The notes under the pieces: generated by a model
What the model saw: only the letters and a program-made list of their open reading frames with translations
Told to the model about the DNA's origin: nothing
The model's database searches: none
Part shown: piece after piece, positions 52,556-62,726 of the stretch
How the letters are laid out: every line of letters begins with the position of its first letter
Numbering within the stretch: position 1 is the first letter of the stretch
Program-made: the position numbers and the translations under genes
Assembly (NCBI GenBank): GCA_026315105.1
Contig: CM048750.1
Location: 260,205,151-260,269,150 of the forward strand
Origin: Locusta migratoria
Lineage: Eukaryota > Arthropoda > Insecta > Orthoptera > Acrididae
Reading direction: 5' to 3'
DNA: 64,000 nucleotides

Positions 52556-55500
52556 ATGGCCACTACCCCGAACCCAAACTTAATGGAAATTATTCAGTTA
52601 CAGACGGCGCAAATTACCCAGCTACTCCAGGCGGTGTCCCAGCTCACAGCGCAGGCAGCTAACCAACAACAACAGCCGCCGCTTCAGCAGCCCACACCTG
52701 CCGCCGCAACACTTCCTACGTTTCGCCAATACAACGAACGTGAGGAAGAATGGAGCGACTATTTCGCACAGTTTCAAGAACTCGTCGCGGCTCATCAACT
52801 TACAGGTCAGACTGTTAAGCATCTTTTATTGTCTGTGGTGGGCCCCAAAACTTTCGTGTTACTGCAAAAACTATTCCCGCACGCATCTCCTCGTGATGTA
52901 GACTTTGAACAAATTGTAGATGCACTGAATGCTCATTATGAGAGAAAAGTTCTTGTAGCCGCTGCACGATACCGATTTTTCAGACTTAAAAAATTACCGC
53001 AGCAGTCACACCAAGAGTGGATTACGGAATTGAAGGGCTTAACCCGCCAATGTAAATTTACTTGCTCTTGTGGACTTTCGTATAGTGACGTTATGTTGAG
53101 GGATGCAATTACACAGAACATTCAGGACCCCAGAATTAGAGCAGCAATTCTAAAACAATCTGACCCTTCTTTAGACAGTGTACTGCAGCTTATAGAAGCA
53201 CATGATACTTTTGACATAGCAGATGTAGAAATGCAAAGCCACAGTGTAAATTCAGTGCGCCGCAACGGACGCTTTCCTAGCCGTAGTTCTCAGTATAGCA
53301 CTAGTGATTCTTATTTTTCTACCGGCCGTGCTGAACAGACAGTGAACAGTAGCCAGTGTAAAAGTGCGACGCAAAGGTCGCCCCGTCGTGTTAGAAACAG
53401 TAATTTGAATAACGGGCGCCAACGCTCATTTCAGAAAATTGTACGTAAATCTTGCCCCCAGTGTGTGTCTCGCCACAAGCGTGCTCATTGCCCTAGTCGC
53501 AACGCAACCTGTTATCAATGTGGCAAATTGGGACATGTGCAGTCTGTGTGTATGCAAATTAAAAACTCAAAGAACAGTGACGTTAGAAACAGTGCTTCGC
53601 AGAGTGCGAGAACAGTTCATTCTGTCAATGTCATAGACGCTGTGGAGGTTAACAGTGCTTTAGTTGGTTCTCCATTGCAAGAAAGTAGTTCTGCGCCTAT
53701 GGCAAAACTATATAGTGCGCCACGTAGCAAGCGCCGACGAGCGCGTAAAACAGTGCAACGGAAAGGGGTTCGGGACAAGCAAAATGACTATGAACAGTGC
53801 ATTCCTGTAGTGAAAATAGTGCCTTCTGCAACTGCTCCTTGTAATAGTGCCCAGTACTGTGTAGCTAGTGACAGTAGACATCAAGTAGCTACTCAAAAGT
53901 GTAGTGCAGTAGTTAGTGACTCTGTAGTAGCCTCGCATTGCGCGGACGCCGATCCGGCGGTAGTGTCATCTAGTGACAGTGTGGTTTATCCGCTGTGTGC
54001 CGAGTCTGCGCCGCTCACTTCACTACGCGGCCCGCGCAAGGGCAGTAAACAAACCGTAGCAGACGTTGCCCACATTCGCGCCCCTGTCGAGCGCCGCAAG
54101 CAAAAACTGTTTGTGACTCTCTCCATAGAAAATAAGACTGTGCAATTTCAGCTTGATACTGGTTCCGCTGTTACATTAATTAATAAAGATACTTATGAAC
54201 TTCTGGGTTCGCCAAAATTGTCGCCGTCACAGCAAGTGTTAACAGCTTATACAGGTGAAAATATTCCCGTGCTAGGAACGTGTAGCCTGCCCGCCTCTTT
54301 TCAAGGTGTTACGAAAACAGTTGCTTTTGTTGTTCTTCAGGCCAAATCTACGCAGAACATTTTTGGACTAGATGCTTTTGACTTGTTTGGTTTATCAATT
54401 CAAAGAGATGTGCTTCAAATTTCGTCAGTAGTGCCTCAGGACAAAATCAATGCTTTATGTGACAAATATAGTGACTTGTTTTCGCCGGAACTAGGTTGTG
54501 CAAAAGACTTCGTGGCACATGTAACTTTAAAAGAATCTGCAGTTCCAAAATTTCGTAAAGCTAGACCAGTGCCTATCGCCTTGCGTGATACAGTTGCCGA
54601 AGAACTTAAACGTTGGCAAGATAGTGGGGTGATTTCTCCTGTTTCTGCGAGTCAGTGGGCCTCGCCTATAGTAATTATACCCAAGCCGTCAGGAAAACTT
54701 CGTCTCTGTGCGGACTTCAAATCAACAGTGAACAGTCAAACAATTGTCGACAATTATCCCCTGCCCAGACCTGAGGAACTGATGGACAAATTAGGACAGT
54801 CTCGCTTCTTTTCCAAGATTGATTTAGCAGAGGCATACTTACAGATTCCACTTGATGACGAGTCAAAAAAGTTTTTCGTCATTAATACTCACATGGGCCT
54901 TTTTCAATTTCAACGCCTACCCTTTGGCAGTTCTTCCGCTCCCGCTATTTTTCAGCGTTTTTTGGAACAGCTGACAGTTTCTGTACCGTGTTGTTCGAAC
55001 TATTTAGATGATATTGTGGTATCCGGACGTACAGTTGAAGAACATTTAGCAAACCTGGAGTGCCTTTTCAAAGTTTTGACTGCAGCAGGTCTACGTTGCA
55101 ATAAAGCAAAGTGTTCGTTTTTTCAAACTGAAATAGAGTACCTGGGCCATGTGATTAATGCCCAAGGAATTCATCCCTTACAGTCACATCTTCGAGCAAT
55201 CAAAGACTTGCCTCCTCCTAAGAATGTGCATGAATTGCAAGCAGTGATGGGAAAGCTTAACTATTATTTCAGATTTATTCCCAATGCCTCTCAGATTGCA
55301 GCTCCACTGCATCACTTACGTAGGAAGAATGTTCCTTTTGTTTGGTCCAAAGATTGCCAGGTTGCCTTCGACAACTTAAAGTCTGCACTACTCAGTGATG
55401 CATGTTTGATTCCCTTTGACCCCCAGAAGCCTGTAGTGTTAGCAGTTGACGCCTCATCGTATGGTCTGGGCGCTGTAATCTCACATCGTATTGGATGTCA

Positions 55501-56221
55501 CGATCGTCCTATTGCCTTTGCATCCAAGCTACTGACGCCGACGCAACAGAATTACAGTCAGATAGAAAAGGAGGCCTTAGCAATCATTTACGGCGTCACA
55601 AAGTTTCATCATTATCTGTATGGCAGAAAATTCTATTTGTTGACAGACCACAAGCCTCTCACGTCGTTATTCTCACCCACAAAGCCAATTCCGCCACGAA
55701 CGGCACAAAAGCTTCAGAGATGGTCCTTGATATTGTCTAATTATCAGTATGAGATTTTGTACCGACCTACCACTAAACATGCCAACGCGGACACACTTTC
55801 CCGACTTCCGGTTGGCCAGGATGTATCATTTGATTCTTCAGAAATGGCATGTTGTCAGATAGACTCCAGTGATGCTTCCGCTGTCGCAGACTTTCCTTTA
55901 AACTCTCGTCGGGTTGCACAGGAAACAGCTGCGGATGCAGACTTAAGTGTGGTAGCACGTTTTGTTCGCTTTGGTTGGCCTGCCAGAGCCAAAGACATTG
56001 ATCGGCCTCTGGTTCGACGTTATTTTGCACAACGTCATGCATTATCTTTAAGTCAGGGTGTACTGTTGTTGCATACCGACAACGACCAAGCAAGAGTGAT
56101 TGTTCCTCGTTCCCTGCAACGAGAAGTGTTACGCCTCCTGCATCAAGGACATTGGGGATTGTTAGGACAAAGCAACTGGCCAGACGTCATTGTACCTGGG
56201 TTGGTATGGACGCTCAGATAG
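52556..56221 (+). CDS. gag-pol: Gag-Pro-RT-RNase H polyprotein of the Ty3/gypsy element
   Basis: 1,221 codons from ATG at 52556, the first ATG in frame after the leader. Order seen: Gln/Pro-rich N-terminus; capsid-like Gag (about 50-230, FRQYNEREEEWSDYFAQF); a Cys-rich stretch from about 300; a zinc knuckle CYQCGKLGHVQSVC at 319-332; protease with LDTGSAVTLI (Asp about 534); RT with FSKIDLAEAYLQ (Asp about 756) and YLDD at 816-819; RNase H with Asp about 965 (VDASSYGLGAV), Glu near 1006 and Asp about 1031 (TDHKPL); and a linker HANADTLSRLPV. Gag and Pol share one frame, with no shift between them. The protein assembles particles and copies the RNA in the cytoplasm. The frame ends inside the integrase N-terminus at 56221 because of an indel near 56153-56157; the last ~20 residues are out-of-frame text. 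Confidence 0.94.
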   Translation: MATTPNPNLMEIIQLQTAQITQLLQAVSQLTAQAANQQQQPPLQQPTPAAATLPTFRQYNEREEEWSDYFAQFQELVAAHQLTGQTVKHLLLSVVGPKTFVLLQKLFPHASPRDVDFEQIVDALNAHYERKVLVAAARYRFFRLKKLPQQSHQEWITELKGLTRQCKFTCSCGLSYSDVMLRDAITQNIQDPRIRAAILKQSDPSLDSVLQLIEAHDTFDIADVEMQSHSVNSVRRNGRFPSRSSQYSTSDSYFSTGRAEQTVNSSQCKSATQRSPRRVRNSNLNNGRQRSFQKIVRKSCPQCVSRHKRAHCPSRNATCYQCGKLGHVQSVCMQIKNSKNSDVRNSASQSARTVHSVNVIDAVEVNSALVGSPLQESSSAPMAKLYSAPRSKRRRARKTVQRKGVRDKQNDYEQCIPVVKIVPSATAPCNSAQYCVASDSRHQVATQKCSAVVSDSVVASHCADADPAVVSSSDSVVYPLCAESAPLTSLRGPRKGSKQTVADVAHIRAPVERRKQKLFVTLSIENKTVQFQLDTGSAVTLINKDTYELLGSPKLSPSQQVLTAYTGENIPVLGTCSLPASFQGVTKTVAFVVLQAKSTQNIFGLDAFDLFGLSIQRDVLQISSVVPQDKINALCDKYSDLFSPELGCAKDFVAHVTLKESAVPKFRKARPVPIALRDTVAEELKRWQDSGVISPVSASQWASPIVIIPKPSGKLRLCADFKSTVNSQTIVDNYPLPRPEELMDKLGQSRFFSKIDLAEAYLQIPLDDESKKFFVINTHMGLFQFQRLPFGSSSAPAIFQRFLEQLTVSVPCCSNYLDDIVVSGRTVEEHLANLECLFKVLTAAGLRCNKAKCSFFQTEIEYLGHVINAQGIHPLQSHLRAIKDLPPPKNVHELQAVMGKLNYYFRFIPNASQIAAPLHHLRRKNVPFVWSKDCQVAFDNLKSALLSDACLIPFDPQKPVVLAVDASSYGLGAVISHRIGCHDRPIAFASKLLTPTQQNYSQIEKEALAIIYGVTKFHHYLYGRKFYLLTDHKPLTSLFSPTKPIPPRTAQKLQRWSLILSNYQYEILYRPTTKHANADTLSRLPVGQDVSFDSSEMACCQIDSSDASAVADFPLNSRRVAQETAADADLSVVARFVRFGWPARAKDIDRPLVRRYFAQRHALSLSQGVLLLHTDNDQARVIVPRSLQREVLRLLHQGHWGLLGQSNWPDVIVPGLVWTLR

Positions 56222-57600
56222 AGAGCATGACATCACAGTGTACAGTTTGTGCGGAGCATCAGGCGGCTCCTCCGCAACGTTTCTCAGACTGGCCACGCCC
56301 CAAGGGACCATGGCAACGTTTACACATTGACTTTGCCGGACCTTTCTGGAATACGCGATGGTTAATTGTTGTCGACGCTTTCAGCAAGTTTCCTTTTGTG
56401 ATTGCCATGAACTCAACGACAGCTTCTAGTACAATCAGTGCCTTAACATCAGTGTTTTGCATCGAAGGCTTGCCTGAAACTATCGTCAGTGACAATGGAC
56501 CTCAGTTTGTTAGTGCGGAATTTCAACAGTTTTGTCGTGTGAATGGCATTCAGCATATAACCACCGCACCTTTTCACCCTCAGTCCAATGGTGAAGCAGA
56601 ACGTTTTGTTCGAACATTCAAGTCTCACATGGAGAAGATGAAAGGTCAGCACTCCAGGCAGCAAGCTCTTCAAATTTTCCTGTCTACGTATCGGTGCATG
56701 CCACGTGACGGCCCGTCTCCTGCCGAGCTGCTACACGGCCGCCGTCACCGCACTCTCCTTCACCTGCTGCAGCCTCCCACGCACCGAGTCGGTTCGTATG
56801 GCGCTACGCGTTTTCAGGTTTCCACGCCGGTGCTGTACAGGGTGTTTGCTGGAAACAAGAAGACATGGTTGCCGGGCACCATTCAGCGCGTGCTCGGGCG
56901 CAATATGTATGTTGTACGTTCTTCCACAGGGTCGGAGCTGCGGCGCCACGCAAACCAATTGCGCCTGCATAAGCCGCGCGATCCTGTCTCCGGTTTCTTG
57001 ATTCCAGACCCAGTTCACCGCCAGGGAGCACAAACACATCGTTCGTCAACGGGTCCAGCGTCCCCGGACTACGAGATCGTCCCGATGGAGATCGACGCGA
57101 CGCCGCCGCTGTCGCCGCCGCAGATGACAGCGTCACCGAGAGGGACTCCGGGACCGTGCGTGCCGCCGCCGCCTGGGCCACGCACCTCAGAAGAAGATGA
57201 CCTGCTCCCTCTGGGCGGGGGGGTGCGCCCTTCCCCAGGTTTCGGTGGGTTCCCTGGAGGATCGCAAGGCGGATGCCGGGGCGCGGACGGCGTCTCGATC
57301 CCAGCCTCAGCTACGACGCCCGTCCCACCAGTAACGCCCCCGCCCAGGCCCTCCTCCCAGTGCCGTCGCCGTGGCCCTCAGCCCTACGCCACGACGGCGC
57401 GGCGGTTTCGGGGGGGAGGGGTGTGGTGTCGCACAAGTACAAAGTGCGCGCCACTTACTTTCGCCGCGCGCCGCCATGCACGCACGGCGCGGCGTTCTCA
57501 CGACGACAGCCACGAGCGCCCTCTGCGACAACTCCGCTCGTGGCCACCACTGAGGGACATCGTTCACTTCGCACTTCGGACTGAGATAGCAACGAGTTAG
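56152..57600 (+). pseudogene. Integrase region of the Ty3/gypsy element, out of frame with pol
   Basis: This frame (open from about 56152, no natural ATG) carries the integrase. CTVCAEH supplies the Cys pair of the HHCC finger, whose His pair lies in the preceding frame. The catalytic triad is present: Asp in HIDFAGPF (56329), Asp in VSDNGPQF (56491) and Glu in NGEAERF (about 56599), the last two separated by 35 residues. A C-terminal basic region follows (GSYGATRFQVSTPVLYRVF), then a Pro/Gly-rich tail. It normally inserts the cDNA into chromosomes. The tail continues past the PPT into the LTR and stops at 57600. The four-G run near 56153-56156 is the probable site of a lost base; a true programmed shift here would be unusual for Ty3 elements. 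Confidence 0.88.
57410..57421 (+). promoter_or_regulatory. Polypurine tract
   Basis: GGGGGGGAGGGG lies directly before the 3' LTR start TGTGGTG. It is the usual primer for plus-strand DNA in LTR elements. It also falls within the integrase frame. Confidence 0.85.
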
Positions 57601-57879
57601 AACCTTCGTAATCAGATAGGCACCATTGAAGACTTTGTTATCGTACAGGCACTAGGCAGGCCTCTAACCACTATGTATCAACATTCTGCACTGCTATGTA
57701 AAAGTTAAGTATTGTTACATTCTGTGCAATATATATCTCTTTCTAATTTACTCTAGTGTTTGTAGTTTCTGGCTGCTCCCCTCCGTACCTGCACCAGCGT
57801 GTCGGTCTCATTCCACTCGGCCACCGACACCTACGACGAGGCTGGGACACAAAAGCGGCGACGAAGTCGGGACGCAAAA
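57422..57879 (+). repeat. 3' LTR of the Ty3/gypsy element
   Basis: 458 bp, same ends as the 5' LTR, one difference noted (C where the 5' LTR has T, near 57816). It is followed by the TSD TAAAA. 57885-57947 is a short unassigned spacer before the mariner. Confidence 0.95.
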
Positions 57880-58142
57880 TAAAACTCTACCACCTCCATA
57901 TTTGTCGTTAAACTGTTTTAGCGTACTTACACGGATGGAGTAAATAATACGAGGTGCGACAATAAAGTAATGAAACTGATTTTCTTCGCAAGATGTGGCA
58001 ACCCAGCAGGCTTGCGTAGGCCACAATATCTTTGAACTTGGTCAACAATGTGCTTCTAGTCCAAGTGGCACATCGATGCAATTGCTGAGTCGTGAGTTGT
58101 GCTGTAATAAGTTAACACGTGTTTGTGTCTCTCGTCACGGAA

Positions 58143-59327
58143 ATGAAACCGCATAATATTGCGCAAAGGTACACCATTTCTTTTCGCGTTAAATTGGGTC
58201 AGAACGCGACGACAACTTACGGTAAGGTTCAGAAGGCTTTTGGAGAGGAGATTATGTCAAGTGCTCAAGTTTTTTCTTGGCATAAAATGTTTAGTGAAGG
58301 CAGAAGGAATGTTTAAGACTGCAGTGGACGACCATCAACGTCACGGACGGATGTCAACTAGGCCAGGGTGCGTGAACTCGTACGATCTGATCGAAGATTA
58401 TCCACAGCGGCGGAGGGGCCAAGTGCATTGAGGTGCTATGCTCCCATGTGAGATGCCGTTTACCGTCGGAAGTTCGAATCCCCCCTCGGAAAGGATGTTT
58501 GTGCTGTCTATAGTATAAGGTAGTTTGTAATTTTACGGACTGATGACCTCACAGTTAAGTTCTATAAGCTTAACAAACATTTGAACATTTTTTGAAGATT
58601 AGCTGTCAAAATGATTGCAGAAGAACTGAACATCAAATCAAGAAACGGTTCGTCTAAGAATTACTGAAGATCTTGGCCCTCAAAAGTCTCACATCAAAAC
58701 AGCGAGAAACACGAAAAAATGTGGCAACCGATCTGTTAGAGCAAACGGAAATCAATCCAGAATTGTTGAGCCGTGCTAATCACTGGTGATGAAAGTTGGT
58801 TTTTTCAGTACGATCCAGAGACAAAATGCCAAACTTCGCAATGGTGCACAAAAGGATCACCCAGACCAAAAAAAGCTCGCATGTCAAAGTCAAAAGTGGA
58901 ATGCATGCTTGTCTGCTTCTTTGATTCCAAGGGAATTGTTCATAAGGATTGGGTGCCTCCTGGACGAACAGTTAATCAATATTACTACAAAGAAAGCTTA
59001 GAAAGACTTCGTAAAAGAGTTCTTCGCGTCCGTGCCAACATTGCTGTTAACTGGATTCTGTATCACAATAATGCACCGTCCCATACTGCTCCGCCAGAAC
59101 AGCAATTTTTAACCTCAAAACAAATTTCAGTACTACCACAGCCACATTATTCACCAGATATCACTTCGTGCGACCTTTTTTCTATTTCCAAGAGTCACAA
59201 CGGCGGTCAAGGGGCACCATTTTCAAACAACACAAGATGTCCAAAAAGCTGTGACGAGGGTCTCAGTGGGTATTACAGAAGATGAGTTCCAGAAATGTTA
59301 CCATCAATGGCAGAAGCGATGGAAATA
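58143..59327 (+). pseudogene. Mariner transposase pseudogene
   Basis: The N-terminal helix-turn-helix region is recognisable (MKPHNIAQRYTISFRVKLGQ, then SSAQVFSWHKMFSEGRRNV). A frameshift follows at about 58310, then the SINE insertion, stops near 58665-58745, and an open stretch 58773-59285 with ITGDESWFFQYDPETK (first Asp, 58788), YHNNAPSH and HYSPDITSCDLF (third Asp). In the second motif mariners have HDN; here the Asp codon position (59067-59069) is AAT, Asn. So even the open part lacks one catalytic metal ligand. A later frame change near 59195 removes the C-terminus. The protein would have cut DNA at TA sites in the nucleus. Confidence 0.93.
58401..58593 (+). mobile_element. SINE (S1 family) inside the mariner
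   Basis: The head GGCGGAGGGGCCAAGTGC is degraded, the B box is AGTTCGAATCCCCCC, the body ends AACATTTGAACATTTTTT. The 8-bp TSD GAAGATTA is at 58393-58400 and 58594-58601. The insertion falls in the part encoding the linker between the DNA-binding and catalytic domains. Confidence 0.9.
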
Positions 59328-59439
59328 GTGTGTGCAGTCAGAAGGAACTACTTCGAAGGAGACAACACTAAACTTAAATAAAACGGTAAGCAACAATTTT
59401 GTTCACGTCAATCTCATTACTTTATTGTCGCACCTCGTA

Positions 59440-60374
59440 TGAACACCATTCAGTGAACTACATCTTATTGCTAGTTAGAACCACAAGGGGACGCGACCGC
59501 ATTCCACAGTTGAGTCTTGGATATTACCGTACAGTATATGTTTTGTCCTTCCAAAGAGACCAGTTCGATGGTGGGCAGTTAGTGGGAACATCAAATAGCC
59601 CCTCCCTCCCTTCCCCCCCCCCCGGCCTATAACATTCCAAACAATTTTTAAAATGTTATACACATAGATTTTCCAGCTTAAAGTTAAGTTTGTTACTGGT
59701 TCCCCCTCCTGTCTATTTATTAACAACTGTTTGATTTTTAACATTTTGGATGTCCTGTTCCCTACATGCTTGAATATAAGTGTAAACGAATAACATATCA
59801 ATTTAAATATAAATTCAGTAACCCTCAGACGGTTTTTCGTCTCGAATATGTCCGAGACATTACAGATAAATGAGAAGCAATGAATTAAAATTTGTTGTCC
59901 GGCCGGGAATCCTACCTGGACCTCCATGCTTACTAGGCATGTAACTTCTTTGATAAAACAGTAAAATCTTAAAATGACCTGGTAAGCCAAAAACCGGTTA
60001 ACGAACTAAAATACGCTAGTGAAACATAAAAAATAATGTGATTTTTAATTCAGTACGATGATGTACTACCAATAACCGATGGAAGAATCAGACAAAATGA
60101 AATTACAGGAGTTTCCTTCTCTAACTTCCACCATGACCGTATACCTACCTACGTCACTATTTGTAATTAAACAGAGAAAGACTGATCTGCGGAACAGAGA
60201 CGCACTCTTACGCAAAAATAAGAAGAAAAAAATTCACTCAAACACCATAAACTTTCATAGACTTTAGACTAGCTGTACATCTGCTTAGAATTGGTAGGCC
60301 TTATTTTGATGCAAGATGGTTGCACAGATAATAATGTCATTGCGGATGTAGTGAGACACACCATTTCAACAGGC
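59440..60374. other. Unassigned stretch
   Basis: No supported gene. A C-rich run occurs near 59615-59625. A 171-codon minus-strand frame at 59475-59990 shows no motif and is AT-biased; I treat it as chance. A weak tRNA-like B box occurs near 59900. Confidence 0.45.
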
Positions 60375-60427
60375 AAAAAAAAAAAAAAAAAAATAAAAAA
60401 AAAAAAAAAAAATAAATAAATAAATAA

Positions 60428-60488
<61 letters not shown>
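60375..60488. repeat. Poly-A followed by (TAAA)n and (TA)n microsatellite
   Basis: An A-run with single T interruptions passes into TAAATAAA units and then about 27 TA units. It may be the tail of an unrecognised upstream retroelement. A LINE fragment follows directly, as at 3386-3457. Confidence 0.95.
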
Positions 60489-60491
<3 letters not shown>

Positions 60492-61735
60492 GGAGTCACT
60501 TTGCAACTTCTTATGCTAAAAGTTTTGACGAGCAATGTATCTAAAAGGAATCTTAGATCGATTCCATATTTCTTGACTTCCGGAAGGCTTAACACGATAC
60601 CTCACAAACAGCTTTTAATCAGATTGCTTGCCCATGAAATATCGCTTCAGATAATATGTGATTGGATTGGAAATTTCATGTCAGAGAGGACACAGTTCGT
60701 AGTAATTGACGAAAATGCATCGGCTAAAACAGGTGTGATATCTAGCGTTTCCCACAGCACTGTTACAGGTTTTCTGGTCGTCAGAAGATCTAAACCAGCT
60801 GGAGAATAAGTTAGTAGGATATGGGGCCGCGTAGTAGTGGCCGAGAGGTCTAAGGCATCATGTTACGGACTGGGTGGTCGCTTTCGCGGGAGGTTCGAGT
60901 CCTCCTTTGGGCAGGCATGGTTGTGTGTTTTGTGCTTAGCGTAAGTCAAAGTAGTTTGTAAGTCTAGTAACTGACGACCATAGCAGTTTGGTCCAATAGG
61001 ATTACAAACATTGAAAATTTTTAAGATATCGGTATAATGTGTAAATAGGCAATTGATCCGACGTAATTAAATGTGTGAAGTACTACAAATAAGTACTAAC
61101 AAGAATCAGCTAAATTTCGTTTATAAGGTAAATCAACCAAATCTGAAGACCATTAATTCAACTGAACGTCTGAGTATCACAATTACGATCGACTTAAATT
61201 GGAAAGAACACGTAGAAAATATTGTGGGAAAGGCGAACCAAACATTACGTTTTATTGGCAGAAAACGTAAAAGATGGAACAGAACTACTAAAAAGACTGC
61301 CTACATGACGCTTGTGTGGGATTGACAGAGAACATCGAAACAGTACAAAGAAGGGCACCTCGTTTTGTATTACCTACAACGTTACAGGGGAAAGAGTGTC
61401 ACAGAAATGATATGGGATTCGGAATTGGAATAAATAAAGCCAGTATTGTCTCGTTCCGACGAGATCTACTTGAAATTTCGATCGCTGACTTTCCGCTCCG
61501 AATGCGAAATTTGTTGTTGACTCCCATCTGCGCAGAAGAAATGATCATCAAAAGAAAGTTAGCGAGAGATCAGAGATGGGACACGGAGATTTAGGTGTAC
61601 TTCCTACCCGCATGCTATTAGAGAATGGGATGGCATATAAATAGTATTAAAGTGTTTCGATGAAGGCTCGGTTAGGAATTTCACTGTGATTTGAAGAGCA
61701 AGGTGGTAAATGAGGGTGTAGGTGTAGAATATTAG
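60489..61735 (+). pseudogene. Jockey-like LINE (family C), interrupted by a SINE
   Basis: 60501-60809 gives RSIPYFLTSGRLNTIPHKQL, AHEISLQIICDWIGNFMSER and TQFVVIDENASAKTGVIS (RT palm start, before FADD). After the SINE at about 60836-61015, 61071-61594 gives NWKEHVENIVGKANQTLRFI and QRRAPRFVLP, then the C-terminal region. It ends near 61735 with GTAGGTGTAGAAT, as in the copy ending at 4300. The palm box itself is lost in the interval. Confidence 0.85.
60836..61015 (+). mobile_element. SINE (S1-related subfamily) in the LINE C copy
   Basis: The head is GTAGTGGCCGAGAGGTCTAA, the B box GGTTCGAGTCC, the body TAAGTCAAAGTAGTTTGTAA with GACGACCATAGCAGTTTGG. Only GATAT-type bases repeat at the flanks, so the TSD is uncertain and the ends approximate. 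Confidence 0.85.
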
Positions 61736-62128
61736 TTTGATATTTGTTGAAAATTGACCGCTCAGTATACCTTGATTATCAGAACAAGGCAGATTAATCA
61801 GGAGAACTGGTTCTAACTGGTTGCGGCCCATTTGCTGCTGCCCAATGTGAAACGGCTACGGAAAACTGCGAAACTAAACGTGTGAAAGGCAGATTTCACA
61901 GTGCACATCTGTAAAAGAACACTGAAGAGAAGCCATTCATTCACAATGGCGGTTGCTTACAAAAACATCGCCCGAGCTACTATACAAAGTTTTTCATAGG
62001 CCTGGATGAACGAGTGAAAGAGAGACAAGTGTCAAGGTACCGTTGCTTTTATTCAGTCTTCCAAGAGCATCACTCAAATGATCAAAGAACTCCACTGAGA
62101 GACCCTACAAGATAGACATTGTGTCTCA
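61736..62128. other. Unassigned stretch, LINE-like at its right end
   Basis: Mostly unrecognised. 62070-62128 (TGATCAAAGAACTCCACTGA, then GACCCTACAAGATAGACATT) resembles the family C 3' region at 3990-4040, so a small LINE remnant is the host of the next SINE. Confidence 0.5.
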
Positions 62129-62143
62129 TTGAGGCACTTCTTC

Positions 62144-62343
62144 GCCGGCCGCGGTGGCCGAGGGGACTGAGGCGCTGCAGTTACGGTCTGCACGGCCAGT
62201 ACGGTCGGGGGCTCGAATCCCCCCTCGAGCATGGATCTTCGTACCGTCCTTAGTCTTAGTTAGTTCATAATTAGTTTATAAGCTTAGGGACTGATGTCCC
62301 CGTAGTTAAGACCCATAAGTTCTACAAACATTTGAACATCTTT
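62144..62343 (+). mobile_element. SINE (S1 family)
   Basis: The head is GCCGGCCGCGGTGGCCGAGG, the B box GGGCTCGAATCCCCC, the body GGGACTGATGTCCCCGTAG. The exact 15-bp TSD TTGAGGCACTTCTTC is at 62129-62143 and 62344-62358. One of the best preserved copies. Confidence 0.96.
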
Positions 62344-62358
62344 TTGAGGCACTTCTTC

Positions 62359-62716
62359 TGTCTCAGACAAGCCTGATGCAATTTTACCATCTTTGGATCT
62401 TTGGATTGGGCTTTTATCTAATCTTCTTCCCAGCTGTGTAGAAGGTAGAGTTTTAATTTTATTTATGATTCCCGTAATTAGCAGTACAAAGTTACTTCCA
62501 TACGCTTTTGTTCTACGGCTTCCTCTGTTATGGATTTTACACCTTATTCCGTTCTTACGTAGATCTATAACTACATCCTCATGGCTACTTTGCAGTGAAC
62601 AGTTAAATGCCTGGCAGAGGGTTCATCGAACTGCTTTCGAATATTTCTCTATAGTTCCATTCCCGAATAGTACGCGGGAAAAAAGAACAACAAAAACTTT
62701 CATTTACCTCATTTTA
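62359..62716. other. Unassigned stretch
   Basis: A 109-codon frame at 62393-62722 has no recognisable motif; the start may continue the LINE C remnant. No gene called. Confidence 0.45.
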
Positions 62717-62726
62717 TTGTGATCAT

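Larger units (their letters stand above)
51869..57879 (+). mobile_element. Ty3/gypsy LTR retrotransposon, nearly intact
   Basis: A full-length 6.0-kb element with 458-bp LTRs, PBS-like and PPT-like sites, and gag, protease, RT, RNase H and integrase in Ty3 order. The flanks TAAAA at 51864-51868 and 57880-57884 are an exact 5-bp TSD, if the LTR is taken to end GCAAAA rather than the usual CA. There is no envelope-like frame after integrase, so it looks like a retrotransposon, not an errantivirus. The LTRs differ at one position by eye, implying a recent insertion. The one clear defect is the frame change before integrase. Confidence 0.97.
57950..59437 (+). mobile_element. Mariner element with TA TSD and nested SINE
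   Basis: The TIR begins CGAGGTGCGACAATAAAGTA on both ends in inverted orientation and stays near-identical for about 24 bp. TA dinucleotides flank it (57948-57949, 59438-59439), the mariner target duplication. Without the SINE at 58401-58593 and its repeat the element is about 1.29 kb, the normal mariner size. It lies 70 bp downstream of the Ty3 element but is not part of it. Confidence 0.96.

Noticed and set aside
52556..56221. Programmed frameshift between gag and pol
   Set aside because: Gag, protease, RT and RNase H are in one continuous frame; the only break is inside integrase, where programmed shifts are not typical.
54121..57600. Endogenous retrovirus or errantivirus with envelope
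   Set aside because: No third frame with signal peptide or membrane segment after integrase; the integrase frame runs into the 3' LTR.
59885..59960. Minus-strand tRNA-like sequence
   Set aside because: Only a weak B-box-like stretch; no A box or cloverleaf pairing.
59475..59990. 171-codon minus-strand frame
   Set aside because: No motif, no start context of note, AT-biased composition, ends in a C-run; treated as chance.
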